This document shows, one piece after another, positions 1-5,537 of a stretch of DNA of 8,068 bases. Position numbers and translations under genes: made by a program. The notes below the pieces were generated by a model, which worked only from the letters and a program-made list of their open reading frames with translations, ran no database searches and was not told the DNA's origin. Every line of letters starts with the position of its first letter. Position 1 is the stretch's first letter. The DNA comes from Alphaproteobacteria bacterium (GTDB lineage Bacteria > Pseudomonadota > Alphaproteobacteria > Acetobacterales > Acetobacteraceae): assembly GCA_026225015.1 (NCBI GenBank), contig JAMFRY010000171.1:1-8068 (forward strand), read 5' to 3'.

Positions 1-1239
1 CATGCCGGTCGAAATCTTCCGGGCAACCTCCGCGCCGTGCTTGGTATCGGCGGTGAAGACCGAGCCGCCCAGCCCATAAGGGGAGTCATTGGCGATGCGC
101 ACGGCGTCGTCCTCGTCCTTGGCGCGGAACAGCATGGAGACCGGGCCGAAGAACTCCCAGTACCGGGCGGGATTATCCTCGGAAATATCGGTCAGAATGG
201 TCGGCTGTACGAAAGCGCCGCGATTGGGAACCCTGGGCCCCACCTCGGCCGCCTTGGCGCCGTGGGCAACCGCTTGCCGGATCTTGTCATTGAGATCATC
301 GGCGGCGCCCTGCGAGGAAAGCGGCGCCAGCGTGGTATCAGGCTCAAACGGATCGCCTGCGCGCAAGCCGGCCACGCTTTCGCTATAGCGCTCCACGAAC
401 CGGTCATAGAGTTCATCGACGATGATCATGCGCTTGGAGGAAACGCAGACCTGCCCGCCATTCCAGTGCCGGCCGAAGACGGCCCATTTCACCGTCTTCT
501 CCAGATCGGCATCGGCCAGCACCACGAAGGCGTCGGCGCCGCCCAGCTCCATCGTGGATTTTTTCAACGCCTTGCCGGCCTGCGCGGCGATGATCGCGCC
601 GGCCTCCTCCGACCCGGTAAGCGCCACGCCGTGAACCCGCTTATCGTTGAGGATGAGTTCGACCTGCGAACGCGTGGCGTAGAGATTTTTGAAACCGCCT
701 TGCGGCAGACCGGCCTCCAGCATCAGCTTTTCAAAGGCGGCCGCACTTTGCGGCACGTTGGAAGCGTGCTTGAGCAGCATCGTATTGCCCGCCGATAATT
801 GCGGCGCGATGATGCGGGCAATCTGGTAATAGGGGAAATTCCACGGCTCGATGGCCAGCAGCACACCCAGCGGATCATGCACGATCACCGCTTCGCCCTC
901 GGCGGGATTGCCTACCTCAAGCTTTTGCGGCGCCAGCAGGCGCTCGGCATTTACCGCGTAATATTCGAAAATATTCGCGGAAAGCTGGACTTCTGCTTTC
1001 GCCTCGGAAAACAACTTGCCCATCTCGGTGGTGAGTAGCTTGGCGTAGGCGTCGATGTCCCGGCGCAGAATGTCAGCCGCTTGCTGCATCACCTTTCCAC
1101 GCTCGGCAAAGCCGGTCTCCTTCCACGCCTCGAATGCGGTATGCGCGTTGGCTATGGCCTGCGTCACCTCGGCATCGGTGGCGTTAGGAAATGTCTGCAA
1201 CACTTCGCCGGTATAGGGATTCGTCGTCGCATAGGGCAT
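1..1239 (-). CDS. Succinate-semialdehyde dehydrogenase-type aldehyde dehydrogenase (3' end outside window)
   Basis: NAD(P)-dependent aldehyde dehydrogenase that oxidises an aldehyde, probably succinate semialdehyde, to the acid in the cytoplasm. The minus strand reads without a stop for 413 codons and runs off the left edge. Family members are about 455-460 residues, so roughly 45 C-terminal residues are missing. It begins MPYATTNPYTGEV. Visible motifs are EPWNFPYYQ with the oxyanion Asn134, MELGGADAF with general base Glu231, and NGGQVCVSSKRM with catalytic Cys265. EFFGPVSMLF and NDSPYGLGGSVF follow near the edge. The short N-terminus and the Cys position (about 262 in E. coli Sad/YneI, from memory) resemble that group more than the longer GabD. 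The start is fixed by a strong AAGGAGG five bases upstream. It diverges from a zinc alcohol dehydrogenase, suggesting consecutive or co-regulated steps. Family assignment is firm; the substrate is inferred. Confidence 0.93.
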   Translation of the reverse strand, partial: MPYATTNPYTGEVLQTFPNATDAEVTQAIANAHTAFEAWKETGFAERGKVMQQAADILRRDIDAYAKLLTTEMGKLFSEAKAEVQLSANIFEYYAVNAERLLAPQKLEVGNPAEGEAVIVHDPLGVLLAIEPWNFPYYQIARIIAPQLSAGNTMLLKHASNVPQSAAAFEKLMLEAGLPQGGFKNLYATRSQVELILNDKRVHGVALTGSEEAGAIIAAQAGKALKKSTMELGGADAFVVLADADLEKTVKWAVFGRHWNGGQVCVSSKRMIIVDELYDRFVERYSESVAGLRAGDPFEPDTTLAPLSSQGAADDLNDKIRQAVAHGAKAAEVGPRVPNRGAFVQPTILTDISEDNPARYWEFFGPVSMLFRAKDEDDAVRIANDSPYGLGGSVFTADTKHGAEVARKISTGM

Positions 1240-1244
1240 GGGAA

Positions 1245-1251
1245 CCTCCTT
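1245..1251 (-). promoter_or_regulatory. Strong Shine-Dalgarno of the aldehyde dehydrogenase gene
   Basis: On the minus strand this reads AAGGAGG, five bases before the ATG at 1239. It is a near-perfect anti-16S match and settles the start codon. No convincing -10/-35 pair is visible for this gene. TATGCT on the minus strand (1262-1267) is the best -10-like hexamer but has no good -35. Confidence 0.8.
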
Positions 1252-1314
1252 GGGTGCGAGCAGCATAGGCTGGCCGATCTTGCCGCACATTGTCCGTCTT
1301 CCGCGGGGCGCGCT

Positions 1315-1328
1315 TTGATTTTGATCAA
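1315..1328 (+). promoter_or_regulatory. FNR/Anr/FixK-type binding site
   Basis: The sequence TTGATTTTGATCAA matches the FNR-family consensus TTGATNNNNATCAA at every defined base. It also fits the looser FixK/FnrL form TTGA-N6-TCAA. Its centre (1321.5) lies about 41 bp upstream of the start site predicted from the -10 at 1350-1355, the standard class II activator position. This implies activation of the alcohol dehydrogenase under low oxygen or by another CRP/FNR regulator. The site is symmetrical and lies 82 bp from the divergent aldehyde dehydrogenase start, so it could act on both genes. Match and spacing are seen directly; regulator identity and response are inferred. Confidence 0.8.
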
Positions 1329-1330
1329 TG

Positions 1331-1346
1331 CGGAATTCCAATTCCG
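1331..1346 (+). promoter_or_regulatory. Perfect inverted repeat inside the alcohol dehydrogenase promoter
   Basis: CGGAATTCCAATTCCG consists of arms CGGAATT/AATTCCG separated by CC. It lies between the FNR box and the -10, where RNA polymerase would cover it, so a protein bound here would be expected to repress or modulate transcription. I cannot name a regulator with this site. It may be a chance palindrome. Confidence 0.4.
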
Positions 1347-1349
1347 ACC

Positions 1350-1355
1350 TAAAAT
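1350..1355 (+). promoter_or_regulatory. Probable -10 element of the alcohol dehydrogenase promoter
   Basis: TAAAAT matches the sigma-70 -10 consensus at five of six bases. There is no good -35 hexamer; the FNR-type box takes that place, as in class II activator-dependent promoters. Transcription would start near 1362, giving a leader of about 24 nt with GAGGAG (1371-1376) nine bases before the ATG. Confidence 0.55.
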
Positions 1356-1385
1356 TGACGCGATAAACCAGAGGAGAGTCACAAG

Positions 1386-2417
1386 ATGATCGCGAAAACA
1401 ATGAAAGCTGCCATGGTGCGCCGGTTCGGTGAGCCCCTGGTGATCGAGAATGTTCCGGTCCCCGTTCCTGGTCCGGGCGAACTCCTGGTCAAGGTCAATG
1501 CCTGTGGCGTCTGCCACACCGATTTGCACGCCGCCGATGGCGATTGGCCGGTAAAGCCATCGCCGCCCTTTATTCCAGGCCATGAGGTTGCTGGCGTTGT
1601 AGCAGCGCTTGGGCCGGATGTGACCGATTTCAAACTGGGGGATCCGGTCGGTGTCGCCTGGCTGCACGATGCCTGCCTGCGTTGCGAATACTGTGAAACC
1701 GGCTGGGAGACTCTATGCGAGCACCAGCACGATACCGGTTACAGCTGCGATGGCGGTTTCGCGGAATATGTCATCGCCTCGGCCGCCTTTACCGCCAGGC
1801 TCCCGGCCAATGTCGATTTCGCGCAGATCGCGCCGATCCTGTGCGCCGGCGTTACGACCTATAAGGGATTGAAGGAAACCGAGGCGCGGCCGGGCGAATG
1901 GGTGGCGATTTCCGGTATCGGCGGCCTTGGCCATGTCGCGGTCCAATATGCCAAGGCAATGGGCTTTAAAGTGGTGGCGCTCGACGTGGCGCCGGAGAAG
2001 CTTGCCCTGGCGCGCGGCTACGGCGCCGACGCCACGATCAACGCGCGTTCGCCGGATGCGATTGCCGAAGTAATCAAGGTGACCGGCGGCGGCGCGCATG
2101 GCGTTCTGGTAACGGCCGTCTCACCCCCGGCATTTTCGCAAGCGCTGCAACTGGTGCGCCGCAAAGGCACCGTCGCCATTGTTGGCCTGCCGCCGGGCGA
2201 GTTTGCAACCCCGATCTTCGACGTGGTGTTGAAGCGCATCACCCTGCGCGGCTCGATCGTGGGAACCCGCCGTGATCTCGACCAGGCCATCGGCTTCGCG
2301 GCAGAGGGCAAGGTGAAGGCGCAGATCACCAAGGCGCGGCTCGGTGACATCAACGAGATCTTCGCCAAGCTCAAAGCCGGCAGGATCGAGGGCCGTGTGG
2401 TGCTGGATTTCGCCTAG
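1386..2417 (+). CDS. adhP: Zinc-dependent alcohol dehydrogenase (AdhP/AdhA type)
   Basis: Medium-chain, zinc- and NAD(H)-dependent alcohol dehydrogenase interconverting primary alcohols and aldehydes in the cytoplasm. The 343-residue length is typical. Catalytic zinc ligands are Cys43 (CGVCHTDLH), His66 (GHEVAG) and Cys153. All four structural-zinc cysteines are present: Cys97, Cys100, Cys103 and Cys111 in CLRCEYCETGWETLC. The Rossmann nucleotide loop is GIGGLGHVA (177-185), and Asp200 at the end of the next strand favours NAD over NADP. The ATG at 1386 has GAGGAG nine bases upstream. A second in-frame ATG (1401) would also fit the family N-terminus but has no better ribosome site. An FNR-type box at class II distance suggests low-oxygen induction, consistent with aldehyde reduction in fermentation. 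The symbol is by family resemblance; the natural substrate is not determined. Confidence 0.95.
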   Translation: MIAKTMKAAMVRRFGEPLVIENVPVPVPGPGELLVKVNACGVCHTDLHAADGDWPVKPSPPFIPGHEVAGVVAALGPDVTDFKLGDPVGVAWLHDACLRCEYCETGWETLCEHQHDTGYSCDGGFAEYVIASAAFTARLPANVDFAQIAPILCAGVTTYKGLKETEARPGEWVAISGIGGLGHVAVQYAKAMGFKVVALDVAPEKLALARGYGADATINARSPDAIAEVIKVTGGGAHGVLVTAVSPPAFSQALQLVRRKGTVAIVGLPPGEFATPIFDVVLKRITLRGSIVGTRRDLDQAIGFAAEGKVKAQITKARLGDINEIFAKLKAGRIEGRVVLDFA

Positions 2418-2424
2418 CCAATGT

Positions 2425-2443
2425 AGCGGCTTCGTATGGCGCT
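2425..2443. terminator. Possible weak bidirectional terminator hairpin between convergent genes
   Basis: The 26-bp gap between the convergent alcohol dehydrogenase and MTA phosphorylase genes holds an imperfect hairpin. Its arms are AGCGGC and GGCGCT with one G-G mismatch and a seven-base loop. No T-tract follows on either strand, so intrinsic termination would be weak. Placement is the main argument. Confidence 0.25.
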
Positions 2444-3316
2444 CTAAAGCACCCGCCCCGCCACGGTTTGGAGCTGCGCCAAAACTGCGGGGTCACGCGC
2501 CTCCGCCGCGGTGATGATCGCATATTCCAGTGCCCGGTCGCACCCGGCCGGGCACTGTCCACGCGGCGCGCCAATTTTGGGAATCAGCGCTTTTACAAGG
2601 TTGCGCGCCTTGTCCGCGTTATCGAACAGCACCTTCACCACGGTCTCCACAGTCACCGCGTCGTGATCTTCGTGCCAGCAGTCGAAATCCGTCACCATGG
2701 CGACGGTCGCGTAGCAAATCTCCGCCTCGCGGGCGAGTTTGGCCTCCGGCATGTTGGTCATGCCGATCACCGAACACCCCCAACTGCGGTACAGATTGCT
2801 CTCCGCCAGCGTCGAGAATTGCGGCCCTTCCATGACCAGATAGGTCCCGCCGCGCGTCACCGGCAGGCCCAGCGCATTGGCGGATTCCTCCAGCGCATCG
2901 CCCAGCCGCGGACAGACCGGATGCGCCATCGAGACATGCGCAACGCAGCCGGCGCCGAAGAAGGATTTTTCGCGCGCGAAGGTCCGGTCGATAAAGTCAC
3001 CCACGATGACAAAATGCCCCGGCGGCAATTCCGCCTTCAGGCTGCCCACTGCGGAGAGCGAGATGATGTCGGTAACGCCCACCGCTTTCAGCGCATGGAT
3101 ATTGGCGCGGTAGTTCAGCCCGCTGGGCGGAATCTTGTGCCCCCTGCCATGCCGCGGCAGGAACACCACCTTGGTGCCCGCAAAGCTGCCGATGAGCAGT
3201 TCGTCGGAAGGCTCGCCCCAGGGGGTTGTCAACTTCACCCAGCGCGTGTCCTCCAGACCTTCGATATTATAGAGTCCGGAGCCGCCTAGAATGCCGATAA
3301 CGGGGGTAACGGTCAT
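2444..3316 (-). CDS. mtnP: S-methyl-5'-thioadenosine phosphorylase
   Basis: Cytoplasmic phosphorylase that splits 5'-methylthioadenosine, a by-product of polyamine and homoserine-lactone synthesis, into adenine and methylthioribose-1-phosphate. From the ATG at 3316 it is 290 residues, a normal family length. Motifs in order are GGSGLY (11-16) and RHG (55-57) for phosphate, SAVGSL (88-93), MEGPQFST (162-169), MTNMPEA (186-192) and TDFDCWHE (209-216). The Asp210/Asp212 pair in the last motif is the adenine-recognising signature that separates MTA phosphorylases from purine nucleoside phosphorylases, which carry Asn. The C-terminal CPAGCDRALEYAIITA is common in bacterial members. I chose the ATG because AAAGG lies eight bases upstream. 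An in-frame TTG at 3334 would add six residues. No other methionine-salvage gene is beside it. On the minus strand TTGACC (3372-3377) could be a -35, but its -10 is poor. Confidence 0.94.
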   Translation of the reverse strand: MTVTPVIGILGGSGLYNIEGLEDTRWVKLTTPWGEPSDELLIGSFAGTKVVFLPRHGRGHKIPPSGLNYRANIHALKAVGVTDIISLSAVGSLKAELPPGHFVIVGDFIDRTFAREKSFFGAGCVAHVSMAHPVCPRLGDALEESANALGLPVTRGGTYLVMEGPQFSTLAESNLYRSWGCSVIGMTNMPEAKLAREAEICYATVAMVTDFDCWHEDHDAVTVETVVKVLFDNADKARNLVKALIPKIGAPRGQCPAGCDRALEYAIITAAEARDPAVLAQLQTVAGRVL

Positions 3317-3424
3317 GATCCCTGCCTTTTGCAATGTCGCCGGGCCTCCCTAAGCCCCGAGTTGCGGTGACGGTCAACTGCCCCACGCTTGCCGAACCGC
3401 CTGCCAACGTGCCAGCGTACCGGC
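3317..3424. other. Divergent intergenic region between mtnP and the patatin gene
   Basis: This 108-bp gap must drive both flanking genes outward. The minus strand shows TTGACC (3372-3377), a 17-bp spacer and a weak CTTAGG, a possible mtnP promoter. No convincing promoter or Shine-Dalgarno is visible for the patatin gene. Nothing else stands out. Confidence 0.3.
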
Positions 3425-4348
3425 ATGGAAGCCAAGCCCACTCAAAGCAACACGGTGCTGGCCATTCAAGGCGGCGGCGCGCATGGCGCCTTCGCTTGGG
3501 GCGCGCTGGACCAGCTGATCGAGCATGGCTTGCGCTTCTCCGCCGTCAGCGGCGTCTCCTCCGGGGCGATGATCGCGGCAATGGCGGTGCAGGGCTTCGT
3601 GCATGACGGCCCGAATGGCGCGCGCGCCGCCATGCGGCAATTGTGGGAAGATGTCATCGCCGCGCATATTTTTGCGCCCATCAACTCCTCGATGGACTGG
3701 CTCTGGGGTTGGGATAAGGGCCTCGAACAGGCCAATGAGATGGCCTGGGCCGGTTTGACGAATATCCTGCGCATGTTCAGCCCCGGCCAGCTCAACCCGT
3801 TCGGCCAGAACCCGCTGCAGAAGCTGCTGGAAAACCTGCTGGATGTAGACGCCATCCGCGACCCGGCCGCACCGCGCCTTTATATCGGCGCCACGGATGT
3901 GGAATCTGGCAAAACCCATATCTTCGGCAACGCCGATATCAGTGTCGATGTGCTGCTCGCCTCATCCTGCATTCCGATCATGTTTCCAGCGGTCACCATC
4001 AACGGCCGGCATTATTGGGATGGCGGCTATTCCTGCAATCCGGCGCTCAGCCCCGTGCTGGCGCACCAGCCGGACCACCTGGTGTTGATCCGCGCCCAGC
4101 CGCGCATCCGCAAGGGCGTGCCCAGCAGCACCGCGGACATCGTGCACCGTTTGCACGAAATCGCTTTCCAGGCGCCGCTCGATGCCGAGCTTGCGGTGTT
4201 GCCTAAATCGATCCGACTGCAGGATATTTCTGCAGATTCAGCACTTTCGGCGCATCCGCTAATCTCAAAAATGAACACTGAACGCGAATTCGTGAACAAA
4301 CTCTTTCAAGCCGGCAGGCACGCGGCAGGCCTTGCAATGACGGCTTGA
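3425..4348 (+). CDS. Patatin-like phospholipase / acyl hydrolase
   Basis: Serine acyl hydrolase of the patatin family using a Ser-Asp dyad. From the ATG at 3425 it is 307 residues. The oxyanion-hole loop is QGGGAHGAF (15-23), the nucleophile elbow is GVSSG (43-47, Ser45), and the catalytic Asp199 lies in WDGGYS. ASSCIPIMFPAV before the Asp matches the usual ASxxIPxxFPPV stretch. No signal peptide or membrane segment is evident, so it is probably cytosolic or peripheral on the inner membrane. The start is uncertain: neither the ATG nor an in-frame TTG at 3389 has a clear ribosome site, but the family domain begins just after the ATG. Its stop overlaps the next start (TGATG), implying translational coupling to a histidine-kinase-like fragment. 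Lipid substrate and role are unknown. Confidence 0.9.
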   Translation: MEAKPTQSNTVLAIQGGGAHGAFAWGALDQLIEHGLRFSAVSGVSSGAMIAAMAVQGFVHDGPNGARAAMRQLWEDVIAAHIFAPINSSMDWLWGWDKGLEQANEMAWAGLTNILRMFSPGQLNPFGQNPLQKLLENLLDVDAIRDPAAPRLYIGATDVESGKTHIFGNADISVDVLLASSCIPIMFPAVTINGRHYWDGGYSCNPALSPVLAHQPDHLVLIRAQPRIRKGVPSSTADIVHRLHEIAFQAPLDAELAVLPKSIRLQDISADSALSAHPLISKMNTEREFVNKLFQAGRHAAGLAMTA

Positions 4349-4776
4349 TGAAGCGGGAGTGCTTTTCGCCACCCGGAATTTCGGCGCGCTTGTCCTGGCT
4401 GATTGCCGGCATTCGGCGCAATCCGGGCGATGGCGAGTTCGCGCGGCAGGCGGATTTGGGCGCTGAGATGGCCAAGATCAGCCACGACCTGCGCAATTGC
4501 TTGAGCTCCGCCATGCTGACGGCGGAGCGCTTGCAGCGCCACGACGACCCGTTGGTGCAAAACGCCGCTAATACCCTGATCGCCGCCATGGAACGGGCGG
4601 TGGAACTGGTCAGCCGCGCCACGGCGTTCGCGCAGGAAGGCCCGCCTGCCCCCTCCCGCGCGCCCATGGCGCTGCATGGCAAGGTGGACGAATTGCCGAC
4701 GGAAATAGCAGGCGCGCCGGCGCCGCCCGAAGCCGGCCACCACCCATCTCAAAGCAGCTTGACCAATAATCTATAG
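4348..4776 (+). CDS. Small histidine-kinase-like protein: phosphoacceptor (DHp) domain only
   Basis: A 142-residue protein whose middle resembles the dimerisation/phosphoacceptor helices of a sensor kinase. The H-box is AKISHDLRNCLSS (42-54) with candidate phosphorylated His46. A second helix follows at about 67-98 (DPLVQNAANTLIAAMERAVE) and then a Pro/Ala-rich tail. In related full-length kinases this linker leads to a HATPase domain with N, G1 and G2 boxes. Here the frame ends after some 45 more residues, and I found no ATPase-like sequence in other frames before the next gene. No input domain or membrane segment precedes the H-box. The ATG shares its A with the patatin stop (TGATG); a TTG three bases earlier is possible. 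It may be a degraded kinase or a stand-alone phosphotransfer protein. The stop lies inside a palindrome of the downstream promoter. Confidence 0.7.
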   Translation: MKRECFSPPGISARLSWLIAGIRRNPGDGEFARQADLGAEMAKISHDLRNCLSSAMLTAERLQRHDDPLVQNAANTLIAAMERAVELVSRATAFAQEGPPAPSRAPMALHGKVDELPTEIAGAPAPPEAGHHPSQSSLTNNL

Positions 4777-4786
4777 AGATTATAGG
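4759..4786 (+). promoter_or_regulatory. Probable promoter of the cys operon
   Basis: TTGACC (-35, 4759-4764), a 16-bp spacer and TATAGG (-10, 4781-4786) give a reasonable sigma-70 promoter just where the sequence turns AT-rich. It overlaps the end of the upstream kinase-like gene. Transcription would start near 4793, leaving a leader of about 130 nt before the first cys ATG. The element is read by eye only. Confidence 0.5.
4766..4783 (+). promoter_or_regulatory. 18-bp palindrome between -35 and -10: candidate operator of the cys operon
   Basis: ATAATCTATAGAGATTAT has perfect 7-bp arms (ATAATCT/AGATTAT) around ATAG. It fills the spacer and touches the -10, the classic place for a repressor. 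It could bind a dimeric sulfur- or iron-sulfur-responsive regulator (for example of the Rrf2 family), but I do not recognise the motif and the regulator is not in the window. The upstream gene's TAG stop forms part of its centre. Confidence 0.5.
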
Positions 4787-4895
4787 CAATTTTTCCTAGA
4801 CTGGCTTTGCATGAACCAGAGCCCGGACGCAAAAAACTTCGACTGATCCGCCCGTCAAAAGTAGAAAAAACTTATTTTCTTCCGGTGATTGTAGT

Positions 4896-4919
4896 CCTTA
4901 GAAAAATCATCTTCTTAGG
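4896..4919 (+). promoter_or_regulatory. Leader hairpin covering the only Shine-Dalgarno-like bases of the first cys gene
   Basis: Arms CCTTAGAA and TTCTTAGG pair over eight positions with one T-T mismatch, around an eight-base loop. The hairpin ends four bases before the ATG at 4924 and includes the AGG that is the only ribosome-site candidate. Opening of the stem could therefore control translation. The stem is AU-rich and modest, so this is suggestive only. Confidence 0.3.
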
Positions 4920-4923
4920 CACC

Positions 4924-5511
4924 ATGATCCCGATTGCACTCGATCCGCGACACAGCCGCCTGGGGCTCGCCGGCAACGGCAATATGGCGCTGCGCCGGCT
5001 TGTCGCGCTCAAGGCGGCCGGTGCTTCAGATGTGCGCGTGTTTGCCGACTCGCCGGAGCCGGCGCTGGTAGAAGCGGCTTATGGGAACCTGAATCGCCGC
5101 CTGCCCGAAGCCGCTGACCTGGCGAAGCTGCACGCATTGTGGATTACGGACTTGCCGGATGCGGCGGGCGCGCTTCTCGCTGAAGCGGCGCGCGATGCGG
5201 GGGTTCTGGTGAACAGCGAAGACTGCCCGGAATTTTGCGACTTCCATTCGGTGGCCGAGATCCGGCGGAAAGACCTGCTGCTGACCGTATCGACCAATGG
5301 CAAGGCGCCTGGCCTGGCCAGCGTGATCCGGCAAAATCTGGAAATCTGCTTTGGCCCGGAATGGGATGAGCGGGTGGACGAGGTGGCGGGCTTGCGGGCC
5401 GGCTGGCGCGCCGAAGCCCTTACAATGCCCGAAACCGCGGACCGAATCGCCGCTTTGGCCGCCGAGCGCTGTTGGCTCTCCTGCGCACAACACAGCGCGA
5501 AAACGCACTGA
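4924..5511 (+). CDS. Siroheme synthase N-terminal-type protein (precorrin-2 dehydrogenase/sirohydrochlorin ferrochelatase)
   Basis: A 195-residue protein matching the N-terminal half of CysG. This NAD-dependent domain oxidises precorrin-2 to sirohydrochlorin and, in bifunctional members, inserts iron to give siroheme, the cofactor of sulfite reductase. The nucleotide loop is GLAGNGNMALRRL (14-26). The conserved core NSEDCPEFCDFHSVAEI spans 97-113, with Asp100 at the position of the CysG catalytic Asp104. VSTNGKAPGLAS (122-133) follows. Enterobacterial CysG has a phosphorylatable Ser in the last motif (SSGGTSP); this protein has Ala128. The methyltransferase (SUMT) half is absent, so precorrin-2 must come from a separate enzyme. 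The ATG at 4924 matches the family N-terminus; an in-frame TTG at 4807 would add 39 residues unlike the family. It leads the operon with cysJ and cysH. Whether it also chelates iron is not shown. Confidence 0.88.
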   Translation: MIPIALDPRHSRLGLAGNGNMALRRLVALKAAGASDVRVFADSPEPALVEAAYGNLNRRLPEAADLAKLHALWITDLPDAAGALLAEAARDAGVLVNSEDCPEFCDFHSVAEIRRKDLLLTVSTNGKAPGLASVIRQNLEICFGPEWDERVDEVAGLRAGWRAEALTMPETADRIAALAAERCWLSCAQHSAKTH

Positions 5512-5537
5512 AAATATTCCTTTTTCAAGGTTCATAA

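Noticed and set aside
37..798. Long plus-strand open frame of 253 codons
   Set aside because: It lies antisense to the aldehyde dehydrogenase frame, whose motifs are intact. Its product looks like GC-rich shadow sequence with no recognisable domain.
2468..3289. Plus-strand open frame of 273 codons
   Set aside because: It is antisense to mtnP, which carries every family motif. The frame is rich in Arg, His and Gly with no domain, and has no credible start context.
4807..4923. N-terminal extension of the siroheme gene from a TTG codon
   Set aside because: The added 39 residues are basic and hydrophobic and unlike the family, whose start coincides with the ATG at 4924.
4690..4923. Frameshifted remainder of the kinase ATPase domain
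   Set aside because: I looked in the other frames for N, G1 or G2 box patterns and found none before the next gene. The missing domain is absent, not out of frame.
4787..4923. SAM-type riboswitch in the cys leader
   Set aside because: The conserved core sequences and pseudoknot arrangement expected of SAM-II or SAM-I could not be matched. Only a simple hairpin is supported.
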